A stretch of DNA of 64,000 bases, taken from the NCBI GenBank assembly GCA_963989385.1, contig OZ022502.1:49283454-49347453 (forward strand). The letters are read 5' to 3'. Below the pieces are notes generated by a model, which ran no database searches, was not told the origin of the DNA, and worked only from the letters and a program-made list of their open reading frames with translations. Source of the stretch: Ctena decussata (Eukaryota; Mollusca; Bivalvia; Lucinida; Lucinidae). Of the stretch, positions 1 to 12,145 are shown in pieces (the first letter of the stretch is position 1; every line of letters starts with the position of its first letter). The position numbers and the translations under genes were made by a program.

Positions 1-259
1 TTGTTTTACCTTAAATGTCTGATTTAGAAATTCACTTTGTAGAAATCACACCAATATTTTGTTTCCTGAAATGGTTCTTCCAAAACTGTGGCATTGTTTC
101 TGTAATAATTTGTTGAAAAATTCCTTGCTATCCTTTTTTCCCTTCAAAGTTGTTTGCTAGTTTCCTTCCTCCATTATCTCCCAACGCTGCCACCTTCTGT
201 CACCCTAGATGATCTTATTCGCTCTGCTACCACTTGTTAAAGTCAACTAAAACTAATTT

Positions 260-748
260 ACACTGAAAGTAACATGTTTATTGTACACAATGGTATACAT
301 GAACATAAGAAACGTAACGTCGTAACCATGGCGTCAGTGACGTCACAATAAGCAAAGGTAGACAATATAGTAATATAGTATAGTACATGAGTAATGTCCC
401 TTGGGTAAAGTTAAACAAAACTTGGTAAGTAGCATGGAGTACTAGAGTACTTCCAAGACTGTTCAAATGATGACCTTGGGTTCACCTTGGCATTTTTTGC
501 AGCATGGTCAAATATGGGAAAATGCTAGAACATAAGATTTCATGGAAAGTTTTGAAGATTTTGGCCTAAAAAATGGTATGTATGGTTGTCTTAATGCGTA
601 TTAGCACATGAAGATTTATGAGTACAAGAGGTGATGGTCAGTCTTTGACTTTTGACCCTAGACTCATATTTTGACAATTATAGACATAAGAAAATGCCAC
701 TTTGCCTATTGCTCAGGTGAGCGGATCAGGGCCTCATGGCCCTCTTGT
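260..748 (+). mobile_element. 3' remnant of a Helentron-like (non-autonomous rolling-circle) element
   Basis: The right end has the subterminal motif gctcaggtgagc (712-723), then a small hairpin built on gggcc/ggccc, and finishes ...CCCTCTTGT followed by T. The same terminal layout occurs at 20777, 28150 and 48460 in this window. The body (about 420-700) contains phrases such as 'agactgttcaaatgatgacc' that recur near 57.77 and 60.13 kb, so it belongs to the same dispersed family. The left boundary is not clear. No coding capacity is seen. Naming it Helentron-like is inference from the terminal hairpin and the shared end. Confidence 0.55.
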
Positions 749-1169
749 TTCTGAAAACCAATCCTAGTATTTAGTCCAGTTCGTACGCTTCAACTGAAAA
801 CGAACGAAGAGTTAGGTGCTGCTTGTTGATGTGAGGGAGGTTGCAATTTTCAAGGTCTTTCATGAACAGACTCTGTTAAATCGAGTCTTCTTCTTGAAAA
901 CCTAGAGTGTTCTCTCCATGTTCAAGGATCAGCTCATACATGTAAAGCACAACAGGTATTTATATTCTTGGTTATTTTTAGGTATTTCTTATTTTTGTTT
1001 TTCATGACATGAAAGAACCATTTTCTATTTCTAAACTTATAGTTGTCCAGTTGTTGGATGCATTAATAAAATTTGAGTTGGTTTCTTCTTATATTTTTCA
1101 GATGTTTTGCGAAAAAGTTCAAACTTTGATACATCAATAGCAGTTGGAGACAGTACAGTCATCGTAAAA
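749..1169. other. No recognised feature
   Basis: AT-rich sequence with stop codons in all frames. I see no repeat, RNA or coding signal that can be supported. Confidence 0.5.
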
Positions 1170-1545
1170 GAACATCCGTTTCATCCTGAAGAACTACCTA
1201 GATAATATGTTTCATCCTGAAGTAGAACTTCTGAAATGAAGTTTCATCCTGAAAAACTAAGGAAACATGTTACTTTATTGTGAAAAAATACTGAAATTAT
1301 GTTTCATCTTTAAGCAGAACATTTACGTCTAAAAATATTTTATTTTGAAGAAATACAGAATTATGTTTCGTGCTGAAAATCTACCGAAAATATATTAAGT
1401 TCTTAGGAACTTCGCAACTGAAAATCAGAGGCTTTTAATTATTTTACTTGAAGAACCTCTGAAAATATGTTTCATCCCGAATAATCTCTGAAAATATGTT
1501 TCTTCCTAAAGAAGACCTGAAACTATGTTTCATAATGAAAGAGAA
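1170..1545. repeat. Degenerate short tandem repeat (unit about 30-40 bp)
   Basis: The phrase 'atgtttcatcctgaag' and close variants recur about ten times, alternating with 'acctctgaaaat'. Spacing is irregular (roughly 30-45 bp) and the copies are diverged. No reading frame runs through the block, so a repetitive protein is unlikely. Confidence 0.6.
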
Positions 1546-2386
1546 ATATTTACAACCAGTGCAAAGCACAAAGAGTCATAAGGCTTGTAACTGAAATTGA
1601 TTCTATTCTATAAATACCTTTCTATAGTCAGGTAGGTTTACAAAGTAAATGTATATAAACCATATATCCATCTCTAACAATGACCATAATACCCATTAAT
1701 TTTCCGTTTTCTTCTCAGAAAATTCAGTGTTATGAAGTACACTTACTTTTTACACCATCCTCTGAAGCATGAATGAAATCGGTCTGCATTTGATTACAAA
1801 TTATTTTGAGGTGGCATTTAATTTTTCTCTATTGTTTCAAAAACAAAACTGAAAGCAAGTAAAGATCAGGTGTTGCATCAGTTTTGGAGCATACATCTTT
1901 ATTACTTTATGATGAGTCATGCAGAAAAATGACTTATTGTGTGTTTGCACATGATCACATACTCACATTCCCTTACTTTTTGTCTGTTCTGTTCTATTTC
2001 TTTCAGTTACTTGATACATTGTAATTCTGTACGAAGGGGACGAGTCAAACTCTTTAAGCTGGTATACAAGAACAAAAAGTGCTGGAAGTATTGCTGGAAC
2101 ATAAAAGTCCCGTCTCCTGTATCACTTCCAAACTTTAACCAGGGTTTCCTCCATCCATAATATAGGTGTATTATTCGAAAATGTTCTTAATTGTAATAGA
2201 ACATCTTTTAAAGCCACGTTTTTACAAGTACTGACAGATTTGGTCCTCAGTAATTGCTTCTAAAAGACACTCACTTTGGGCATACCTTTATGCGAACAGA
2301 AAAAAATCAGATCTGCCGTCACATCGGTAAAGTCTGATCATGATATTCGTTTTCACTTTCTAGCTGTACAGGCTTATTTGAATACA
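1546..2386. other. No recognised feature
   Basis: A 73-codon open frame at 1939-2160 has no recognisable domain, no splice context and no matching neighbour, so I do not call it a gene. The rest is AT-rich noncoding sequence. Confidence 0.5.
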
Positions 2387-2391
2387 AAGTG

Positions 2392-2569
2392 CAGTGGCGT
2401 AGGAAGAGGGGGACGAGGGGGGCCAGCCCCCCTCCCAATAATTTTGCAGGGGGGGGGCAAGGACTGTTTTGGCCCCCAATATTTGAACAATTTTCCACTT
2501 TCTTCTTCTCAAAAAATGTCCCATATAGTATCCCCCCACCCCAATATTTCAAACCTTCCTACGCCTGTG
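2392..2569. mobile_element. 178-bp MITE with 15-bp terminal inverted repeats and 5-bp TSD
   Basis: The left end reads CAGTGGCGTAGGAAG. The right end, reverse-complemented, reads CACAGGCGTAGGAAG. The element is flanked on both sides by AAGTG (2387-2391 and 2570-2574), a 5-bp target-site duplication. The interior is C/G-run rich and noncoding. The terminal sequence is reminiscent of hAT-type ends, but the 5-bp TSD is shorter than the usual 8 bp, so the superfamily is left open. Confidence 0.7.
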
Positions 2570-2574
2570 AAGTG

Positions 2575-4001
2575 TTGACAACTGTAAATACTCAAATCAA
2601 CCGTCGTATGAACGTAACTAACTAATTAAAGAAATAAAGAAATATGTGTTTCTAACAATGCTCTCTCTTTTTTCTTGACAACTCATTTTGGCCCCGTACC
2701 TGTAATAGAGTCACACGTTCTCTAGAAGCAGCATATTTCAACAAACGATCAATAGGATAATATGCAATCAAATGCGTGTCTTTAAGGTGAATAGACACAC
2801 AATTCATGGAGATTATCATAACAAATAAGTATTTGTCTCCGGTCTCTTCGGGAGGTGGACAGTCTTAAATGTTAGAATTTGTTCTCTGTAGGGAGCGAAT
2901 TCTTTCTTTTAAGAAAAGCCCCATTTTGTTTAAACATATTTTATTTCCAATAACACATACAGTCAGGGTTACAGCAATGATGGGATATGAACACAATAGA
3001 ATCAGAACGAAGACACAAGCTCATTTAGTTCTTGCCACTTGGAGACGGAATACACCTACATGTACCAAGGGAGAAATTCTTGTCCGCTAAATTGGTCTCC
3101 TTAGTACAAACGACTGATAAATCTTGGTTATGCATACATGGTGTGTGGGTACACCTCCATGATTTTTTGCAAATTGTAAACAACAAGTATGGCTTCCTGT
3201 TTGCTTTCCTGGATGACGCAGCCCTTCCAGTAAGGGTTTTTATTTTTTTTTAATTTATCCATAGTGGAGTATTTTTTTTCTTGAAGAGTTTGCCCCAATT
3301 GGAAAAGAGCGGAGGAATGAAAATGGTAGAGTTTCACCCGTCCCCCTCCTGCCGCACCACCACCCACCCAACCTCCGTCTCCAAGAATGCGAATCAAAAT
3401 ATATGCTATATGGGATGGCTAGCAGGGTGAGTTAGGGTTTTATTGCCCTTGTAACTTTGGTCCGAGTGGAGGCGGGGTGGGGGATGGGGATGTAATAATA
3501 CAGATGCTAGGGCAGAAACTTTGATCTGGCAAGTCTGGAATCTACGCCCATTTACGACCTTTGGCTTTAAGTCCAGAGCGTTACTTGTGTAACCTCTCGG
3601 TCAACACGGCTGGACCGGTTTGTGAATACAGACGATGTTCTGAGTATACTAGTCCGGATATTTGTTGATACTGTACCTCGGGCAATGTTCATGAAAATTT
3701 ATTTTTACGAAACTTTTAAGGGCAATGGATATCCATTCGAGTCTCTGCTGTTTTCATTTTTGACTCTCTCCTAAATGAGATTACCTCTTAAAGAAAGACT
3801 TTTCTCTGCCAGGAGAAGATTTTTATCTTATAAAAGTAGATCTATCCCATTTTGGAGAGGCTTGGTTATCCAGGCAAAGTATTAGGACGTTACCTAAGTT
3901 GATTTTCTTCGTAGAAACGACGGTAAAATTTTCGGTATACAAGTCCTATACACGTTAAATGCAAAGATTTTTAAAATTAAACTGCCAGAGATAGTTGCGG
4001 T

Positions 4002-4035
<34 letters not shown>

Positions 4036-5750
4036 TTGTTGTTGTTTATGTACTCAGGTCGTCTAAAGTAGCTGAAATTTGCAAAACATGAGCATTCAAG
4101 ACATTGTTCCGTTTTAAGATATTGTCATTGCTCATGTTCTGTTCTTTTGAATTGCCATTGATTTATAACAGCTAATATCTTTTAACCTATTGATATAGTA
4201 CTTTAAGAAATGTATAGCTGGTGTTTTATTTTCATATCGTGTACCTTTGTTGAAAAAGATTGCATGTAAAAATCCCGCCGGTATGTTGAGACCAATGTAC
4301 ATGCACGCCTCAAAATAACTGAAGGGCCAGAAATTCGAAACGAGTACAATGCTATCTCATAACATGAAATTCCGCCACAAAAAATCCAGAAATATTTTTC
4401 TGTTTATGCTCATGAACAAAACGTTAAGTTCACCTCAAATCGATACGCATGCCTGCCATAATTGTTTCTCAAACATACCTACACACAAAAGCAGTGTGCG
4501 AGTTAATGATTTTATTTTCGGGGTGCAGTACTTATTCTGGATCGTGGTAAGTCAGATTTACCTAAGTCACCAAATGTGTTTCAATGTTAGAATTATATGT
4601 CGATTTTTTGTGTAAATATTGCCTATTACGAAAGTCTATACAAACTGTCTAACTAAACGGAGTTGTCGTATAAAATGCCAAATATGGTCTTTTTCGTCTC
4701 ACAGGAAGTGATGGATAGTATCGACAAGATAAAATATTATCTGATTGTCGGAAATAAATTTCATCGCATCTATAAAATATAAAAATCTAACCTTCATTTC
4801 TAATCGTTCACTGACCCATCTTTTAGGTCATGAAGTAGGGTAAAAGTACTATGATCAGGCAACAACACAATCAAATGGTTATATTTCACACAAGACACCA
4901 AACGGAAAACAGCCCACGAAGCCATCTCACGAGTAGTTAACACCACAAGCGGACAGCAAAAAGCTCCTTCCCAGATAGATAGTCTTAAAACTAGCCTAGA
5001 CCAAACATAAATATATTAAGCACATTAAGCATCTGTATTTACCTAGTAAGATCTATTATCTATATACAGGTAAAATTAACGTTAGCATAAAAGAGAACAA
5101 AACTAAGTTCGAAGACAACAGATAAGCGGATATAACAAAAAATAACATCGATAAACCACAACAAAGCACCTCTTTGGAATGGTCAGTTATAATGTTTGTG
5201 GTGGCGGTGGGAGGGGGTGGTGCCCCAACCCTCGCCCTAGCTACTATCGCGATTCAATTGATACCCGATTTCGTCCGCATGACGGTCTTCTAGCTCATCA
5301 GTAAATCATTACAGTAAAAATAATAAAATAGAAAGAAATAACACTATAATAAAACAAAGTTGACACTGATTCGTCCTCGCTTTTCAAAAATATAAAGAGA
5401 CACGAGGTTGAATTAAAATGGATAAACTTGTTACAAACTGCATTTCCATTAGGGTTTAATGACAACATTTATCAAGAAGGTAACATTTCGAAAATGCCTA
5501 ATTTTGATGTATTTTCTCTTTTTGATATTCCAAAACGCAAGCATAGAAGTCATGGTTGAAGAAAAATTGGTAATATAAAACGAAAAATACTGCTATTTAG
5601 AAAACCTATGCTTTCCTTAAAATTTTGTCAAAAATACTAAAAAACCAAGGTCGACATTCTATGCTCTCATTTTTGTGTTCTCTTTCGGTTTCTGTTAAAT
5701 GCATTTTAGATGATGAGGCTAATTAGTTCTACGATAAGGGTCATCATCTG
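2575..5750. other. Mostly unrecognised intergenic sequence
   Basis: This contains a poly-T tract (about 4003-4034), a C-rich patch at 3338-3385 and two pieces (about 2840-2960, 3780-3880) with 'cattttggagag'-type phrases also seen near 60.7 and 62.7 kb. These suggest an old dispersed repeat. No coding exon or RNA gene is supported. Confidence 0.4.
4001..4034. repeat. Poly-T tract
   Basis: About 31 consecutive T residues followed by (GTT)n. It could be the reversed poly-A tail of a retroelement, but no element body is recognisable on either side. Confidence 0.8.
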
Positions 5751-5754
5751 TACG

Positions 5755-7960
5755 AGGGAGAACTCCTGACAAGATGTTATACTCAACATGCTCTTCGCCC
5801 ACTAATCGAATCTGAGATCAACTATAAAAGGCATTTTCTCAAAATTCCTTTTATAAATAAAGGAATTGATTTTATTGACCTACAAATTATTTTAAGGATC
5901 GGTCTGTAACTACATCGATCCCGGATTATTTAGTGAATAAGGAGCCACCTATCATATGTTATTAATATAACAAACCAATTAGAAACACTATATTTAACTT
6001 TAATAAACTGGTCTCAGATCTTGATATTCACACAATTACCCCTGATACATGAGATTGTATAGACTCCAAATTTATCTATCCTGACGCTGGCCATGTCATT
6101 ACAGGGAATCTTAATATTATTTCAGATTCAAGAAATCGTAACATTATTTCGAAGGGACCAAAATATAGATTTCCTAACCTTATTGATTTCAAAAAATGTA
6201 GGGAAGATATAGCCTGTTCTTTAAGTGATTTTGGTAATCGATGGTGCAAGTGGGAGCATGTTGAGTCTGATGTCTTAAAGGAATGGAAGGTGAACATTTT
6301 TAAAGTAATGGATAAACGTATTAAATATTATTCCCAAAACACAAATCTTTTGCCGCCTAAACCTAAATCAACATTCCGTCACCTGAAGTTGGGTATCCAG
6401 CAGTTTCATAGTAAGTATGTTTTGGTTCCAGCAGACAAGGCTGCAAATAACGTTGTCGTTGTTTGACGGTTACACTATATTAACACATTAAAACAAGAAC
6501 TTAACGGCTCTAGGGCCTATGAAGAGACTTCAGAAGACGAAAAGTTTGTTGTCTTTAGGCACTGTAATGATGTAGCCCTCAAGTTTTCTGTAAATGTAGA
6601 GGAATAGCAGGACAAGCTTCCTACGATGTACTGGTTACCTAAACTTCATAAACGACCATATAACGCCAAATGTATTGCTAATTCTAGTGCTTGTACCACT
6701 ACTGAACTTACCAAATTATTAACTTCGTGCCTTACCGCTATCAAAATTCATGTAATTAGGTACTGTGAAAAAGTTTACGAACGGTCAGGCAAAAATTTGT
6801 TTTGATCAATTAAAAATTCTACTGAGGTTCTTGATAAACTGAAGTCTAGAGGATATCGCGCGTCTAGTTTGTCTATATACGATTTTTCTACACTCTATAC
6901 AACTTTGCCCCATAATTTAATAAAAAAGAAACTAATAAATTTAATTGAGACTACTTTTCAGAGAGAGGGTGCTCTTTAGATAAGTATGCTTTTTTACTTA
7001 CGATGACCAAAAAAGGTTTAAAAGTTGGTCTTGCCAAAATGTTTGTAATGCTTTAGTATATCTTCTAGATAACATTTTCATCAGATTTGGTACTAAGTTA
7101 CACAGACAAATTGTAAGAATTCCGATGGGTACTAACTACGCTCCTTTTGTAGCAGATTTGTTTTTATTTTGCTATGAAAGAGACTTTATGATGTCTCTTT
7201 CTGATGATACTCAAGCTCATGTCATTGAAGCATTTAACTCAACGTCTAGATACTTGGACGACCTTTTAAATATTGACAATCCTTATTTCGAAGGAATGGT
7301 AAGTGAAATTTCTCCTGCTGAATTGCAGTTAAATTAAGCAAATACTTCTGATACCGAGGCCCCATTTTTGGATTTACATTTATCAATTTTAGACGGATTT
7401 GTTTCATCTAAAATTTATGACAAACGCGATGATTTTGATTTCGACATTGTTAATTTTCCGTTTTTGGATGGTGATGTTCCCCGCAACACTTCTTATGGTG
7501 TTTACATCTCTCAACTTATTCGCTTCGCTAGGGTGTCTAGTCATTTGGCTGGTTTCAGTGCTCGTAAAAAAGTTTGACTGCCAAGCTTTTACAGCAAGGG
7601 TATCGGTATCATAAACCCTTTCTAAATTTTATCGTAAACACTTTGAATCGGTTTCTAAATAAGGTACAGGGTTAAGGTCACTTTTGCAACAAGGCCTATC
7701 GGAACCTGAATTATATGGTGACTTAGTATATAAAATTACGCAAAACCGTAGGGAAAACAGAATTTCCTGATCAATTTAAGAAAATTATCATGCGATTTAA
7801 ACGCATTGGCTATAATATAGATGTAATGTGACAGTCTGCATGCTTAGTGGTTAACCCAATCACGGTTGACAACTTCGCTGTTCTCTTCAATTGCACGCCG
7901 GTGAGTCGGGGTTCAGACTCTATGATAGCCCCTACATAAAGCTATATATTAGTTGGTTGG
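5755..7960 (+). pseudogene. Penelope-like reverse transcriptase, multiply broken
   Basis: The conceptual product switches frame several times. Landmarks in order: an N-terminal 'INKGIDFIDL'-like segment near 5860; 'ISKGPKYRFPNLIDF' at about 6148; 'VPADKAANNVVVV' at about 6427; 'YWLPKLHKR' at about 6632; 'YDFSTLYTTLPH' (RT motif region) at about 6879; 'IPMGTNYAPFVADLFLF' at about 7121; and the catalytic box Y-L-D-D at 7251-7262. 'APFLDLHLSI' at about 7360 and 'GVYISQLIRFAR' at about 7498 follow. In-frame stops or frame changes are visible near 6464, 6605, 6803, 6978, 7335 and 7570. The ADK, LPKLHK and YLDD pattern is that of Penelope-like RTs. The copy cannot encode an active enzyme. Confidence 0.75.
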
Positions 7961-8148
7961 GGCCGGATGTTTGTCTGTTTCTTGGCCCGCCGGGGTTCAA
8001 CTGGTGGTCTCCTTTTGCTCCAGTGTTCCAGTGGTGTTGCTGACGCCCCAGGGATCTCCAGGTGTCTCAACACGTTTTGGCTGTCGAGTCCTCATCCTTG
8101 CTTCATCACAGTCGTTTCTTGATTTTAATTGTTGGCCGTGATGACTCT

Positions 8149-8182
8149 CTGATGAGTTAAGGGACTCCATACGAGCCGAACT
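8149..8182 (+). ncRNA. Possible hammerhead-ribozyme-like core in the Penelope-like 3' region
   Basis: The sequence CTGATGAG is followed after about 17 nt by CGAAC. The equivalent place in copy 2 (12317-12352) reads TTGATGGG...CCAAAC. Hammerhead ribozymes (CUGAUGA...GAAA) are known in Penelope-like elements. However, I cannot draw a convincing stem II or stem III, and a GAAA box is imperfect in both copies, so this is only a candidate degenerate motif. Confidence 0.25.
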
Positions 8183-9030
8183 ACCAACTAATACACAGTT
8201 CCGAGAATAGCCGCTAAGCTCCGCCTACCTGGTTACTGTTACTACGTCTCACAAGCTTTACACAAAGATAGTGCAAAAACAAATGACAAATGCAAGTGTC
8301 TGCTAAATGTTGGTGATCTATGGTGGAGAATCAGCCTCCTCATGACCTACACATGGAAGTTGGCGCATCATGCATTTCCGATGCGTTCTGTTCTTGCAAA
8401 GCAGGGCAAGTTTAAAAAATGGTGTTAGTTTGTTTTCTTTAAACAGGTATACATTCCTCCATTAACCGTAAGGTAAATCACGGACTTATGTAAAATATTG
8501 ACCACGTGCGATTTGTTTGTGAGACTATGTCACGTGCAAAGTTGTCGTTGCATTGCCCAGGTATACGATATCACGTGATGTTGAGTGACATTCTGGGTGT
8601 GGCTCGGAACTGTGTATTGTGTGCACCGCGGCGGAGGGTGAGGGTGAAGGTTTGGGCCCAGTAAAACCGGTTTAAACCCCCCAGTAGTTATTACTGACCG
8701 TCCCAAGGCGGTACTGTCGTTGCGGTTGCATTTGTTTTATGTTCGGTGCTATTTAATTATTGTGTTTTCATTTTAACCCTTCTATAATGAAAATAGAAAA
8801 TAGGTAAAAATAGTTGTTAAATGTTTTTCGTATAATTTACTTAGTCTGTTGTTACCCTTCTGTTGGTCTAAATTATTTAGTTCAGTAAAGATAGCTGAGT
8901 TGCCACCTATTTGGGATAGAGCTGCTGACTCGGCTTATCACTTGTAATTTATTGTTTGTTGGGATTCTTTGTCAATATTTCCCTTTGATGTTGGGGATAC
9001 GGTTTGGGATCTGATTCAGTCAGTTACTGA

Positions 9031-11039
9031 AGTGTAGTTACTCTTTAAATTTGAAAGCTCAGCTGAAGTATATCCACTGAAACGCTGGAGCAAACGAAAC
9101 CCACCAGTTAAACCCGAACGAGTACTAATGACGGATTGAAACAAATTCTTTGCTAAGACGAATCATAACTCTTGCCAATAACATTTATTTTCTGACAAAC
9201 GTTTTTCTGATAATTCACATGGCCTTGGTATTGATAAAAATGTAGAGTCATTCGTAAAACTATTTTTTCTAAAATTTCAGTGATGGAGGTGTAAAAGTAT
9301 CTATTCAGATTTTCTGGTCCTTAGATCTTTAATTCAAATCTTAAAGAGTTTCTTCAAGAGCAGTGAGTACAAACAGAAGAAGGAACATGGGCCAGACTAC
9401 GTAGTTTCGGCTAATAAAGCCTTATCAGTGACTCTAACAATATCTGGTGACGAAACCAGAGAAAAGCAGACTTTAATTTCTTAATTTTAATTGAGCAGTC
9501 GATTCAAAGACTGATTAATATCAAAAAGGGTCAAAATAATATAAAAGACGATGATCTGGAATAAGAGTCTTAACCAATCTCAAATTTCAGATTTCTCAGA
9601 ATATATCCTCTAATCTCAAAGGACGAAAATGAAATATAATCTGCATTATGGATGATATACAGTGAGACGTTTTACGGTTGCCACACGGAACAACACCGGC
9701 TGCAGACGAACCTTTGATACAGTAACCCCATATATTTAACTATCTGCCCGCTGGCTCATGTATGCTGTCTTTGAGACAAATTTACAAACCAGTCGACGCA
9801 GAAATAGGAGGCATCTGTGCAGACAGAATACCTACTTGCTTTTGGTAAGAATAAGTTGTACGGCGCATGAGCGCCGTGTGTATTAAGGCTGATTTTAAAA
9901 TGTTGCGGGTGTTCGGAAATGGCTGCATGTTCCTTTAGGTTCAGCGCTTGCCTTTTATTCAGCATAGTAAATGTATTCTGGACCGAAGAAATGTCGCAAA
10001 TACATGTATACAAAGAAAGATTTCAGTTATATTTGTAGTAACATTATTTTTATCTGTAGTTAATATACAAAAAAGGTTTCACTTATACTTGTAGTAATAT
10101 TATTTTGATCTGTAGTTAATATGGTCCACTTTTCAAACCTGAAAAGGCTTTTTAATTGTTAATCGACTATGAAGTGTAACTCCTTGCGAACTTTTTACTC
10201 CTGTTACTACATCCCTGTACCCCACCGCACCGCACTGAATTAAATAAAGCACGACGCCGCCGAATATTTCCATACCTTACCGAACTTCCCGAGCCCTAAA
10301 GTTCGCAAACTGACAGCTGCCAAGCAAAAATTGATTCTATAAATTTGTCTATGAGACACGTTAAAGAATTTGAAGTAAATAGATACTTTTCTTACTCTGA
10401 GATCTTAAATTTGCAGCCTCCCATTAAACATATTCTTTGGGTAACTTTAACACGACATGATAATGTAGCCACATTATTCAGATCCCTCGCTGTCAGATAT
10501 GAAGCCTAAGGCATTCTTCATTGCTACACTGTTCGCACACTTCCCGAAATTTAAAGGGATACCTAAAGTAAGCAAAAACGTGGTACCTCTGTATACTGGT
10601 GTTATGACCCTGTTATGTCATTACCTATGGGAGATGGGGTATTTCTTTTGATATATAGCAGTCGCACTGGACAGTTGCATAATAAACAAGAATTATGTCT
10701 TTAAGCAAATCACTCATATCTATTCAGCAGAAAACATTCTTTAGGAGATGAAAAAAAGCTTGAAGGTGTGTCTAAGTTCCAATTACCAAGTTTGTAGATA
10801 GGGAACAAACATTTTGATAGTATTAACTGTGGTCTATTGTTCATATTATTGTTAAGGAATATGGAATATCCAAAAACATAACGGAACAATTCAAACAAAA
10901 GCATTTGATTCGAAGGTTTAGGTATATTGAGTTGAAGAAGTAGTTGTTTCTTGTTGTATAAAATTGACACAGCTTAAATTTATATGTATTGAAATAACCC
11001 TGTGATATAGCTGATGATCGATTATAATCAAAACTTCGT
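9031..11039. other. Spacer between the two Penelope-like copies
   Basis: AT-rich sequence without a supported gene. It holds a two-copy tandem duplication of about 57 bp (10021-10122; 'tgtagtaa.attatttt.atctgtagttaatat'). Nothing else is recognised. Open frames at 9756-10013 and 10710-10970 (minus) show no domain. Confidence 0.5.
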
Positions 11040-11049
11040 CGGTTGAAGA

Positions 11050-12145
11050 TGATAGGGTTCCGTGCGACCAGTTTGTCAACTTATGATTTCTCTACACTCT
11101 ATACTACTTTGCCAAATACTTTTATCAAGGAAAAACTTAAAGATTTAATTGAGTGGACGTTTCAAAGGGAAGGTTCGCCTTTCCTTGCCTGTAACGAAAG
11201 AAACACTTTCTTTACTTCTGAACACCAAAACCGATATAAACTTTGGTCATGTCAAAATATGTGTGAAGCCTTAACATATCTCTTAGATCAAATTTATATT
11301 AGATTTGGTACTAAGTTATACAGACACATTTGATGGTATTCCGATGGGTACTAATTGTGCTTCTCTTGTAGCGGATGTGTGTTTATTTTGCTATAAAAGA
11401 GATTTCATGGCTTCTCTTCCTAATGATGAATAATCTGAAACTATTGAGGCTTTTAATTCTACATCTAGATATCTAGATGATCTTTTAAATATTGACAATC
11501 CTTATTTTGAAGGCATGGTGAATAGAATTTATCCACCTGAGCTGCAGTTAAACAAAGCCCCATTTTTGGATTTACATTTATCTATTCAAAAGGATTTGTT
11601 TCAACCAAAATTTATGATAAACGCGATGACTTTGATTTTGACATAGTGAATTTTCAATTTTCGGACGGTGATGTTCCCCGTTCTACCTCTTATGGGGTTT
11701 ACATTTCTCAACTTATTCGGTTTGCTAGAGTGTCTAGTCATGTGACTGACTTCAATACCCGTTATAAAAATTTAACTGCTAAGCTTCTCCAACAGGGCTA
11801 TCGGTTTCGAAAAGCTTTTTCAAAATGTTATCGCCGACACTATGAATTGATTTCTAAATTCAAGATCGGACTAAAAAGTTTTTTTTGCAACAGGACCTAT
11901 CGGAACCAGAATTTCATGGTGACATAGGTTATAAACTAAAAAAAAAACTGTAGGTAGCTCTGATTTTTCTGATCAGTTCAGAAAAATTGTCGTTCGTTAC
12001 CAACGCACTGGATATTACATATATATAGTGTTACAGTCTGCATATTTAGTAGTTAACCCAATCAGGGTTAATAACTTTGCTTCCCTCTTTAATTGCAAGC
12101 CGGTTTGTCAGGTAGCAGACTCAATGATGGGCCAAGCATAAAGCT
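11050..12145 (+). pseudogene. Penelope-like reverse transcriptase fragment
   Basis: An open stretch at 11043-11333 contains the TLYTTLP region and 'YLLDQIYIRFGTKL'. A frame change near 11335 leads into 'IPMGTNCASLVADVCLF', then a stop near 11431 and the Y-L-D-D box at 11470-11481. A further shift near 11590 is followed by a 93-codon open stretch (11646-11927) with 'GVYISQLIRFARVSSH'. It shares the same order of motifs as copy 1. The breaks differ from those of copy 1, so the two copies decayed independently. Confidence 0.75.

Larger units (their letters stand above)
5755..9030 (+). mobile_element. Penelope-like retroelement, copy 1 (decayed)
   Basis: The region carries the remains of one long reverse-transcriptase ORF (about 5755-7960) followed by about 1 kb of 3' sequence. 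The 3' portion (from about 8600: 'gaggg...ggtttgggcccagtaaaac', then 'actgaccgtcccaaggcggtac', then 'agagctgctgactcgg') matches block by block the 3' region of the second copy ending near 13.1 kb. This defines the element end at about 9030. No GIY-YIG endonuclease domain is evident, so it is either endonuclease-less or has lost that part. Family assignment rests on the RT motifs. Confidence 0.75.
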
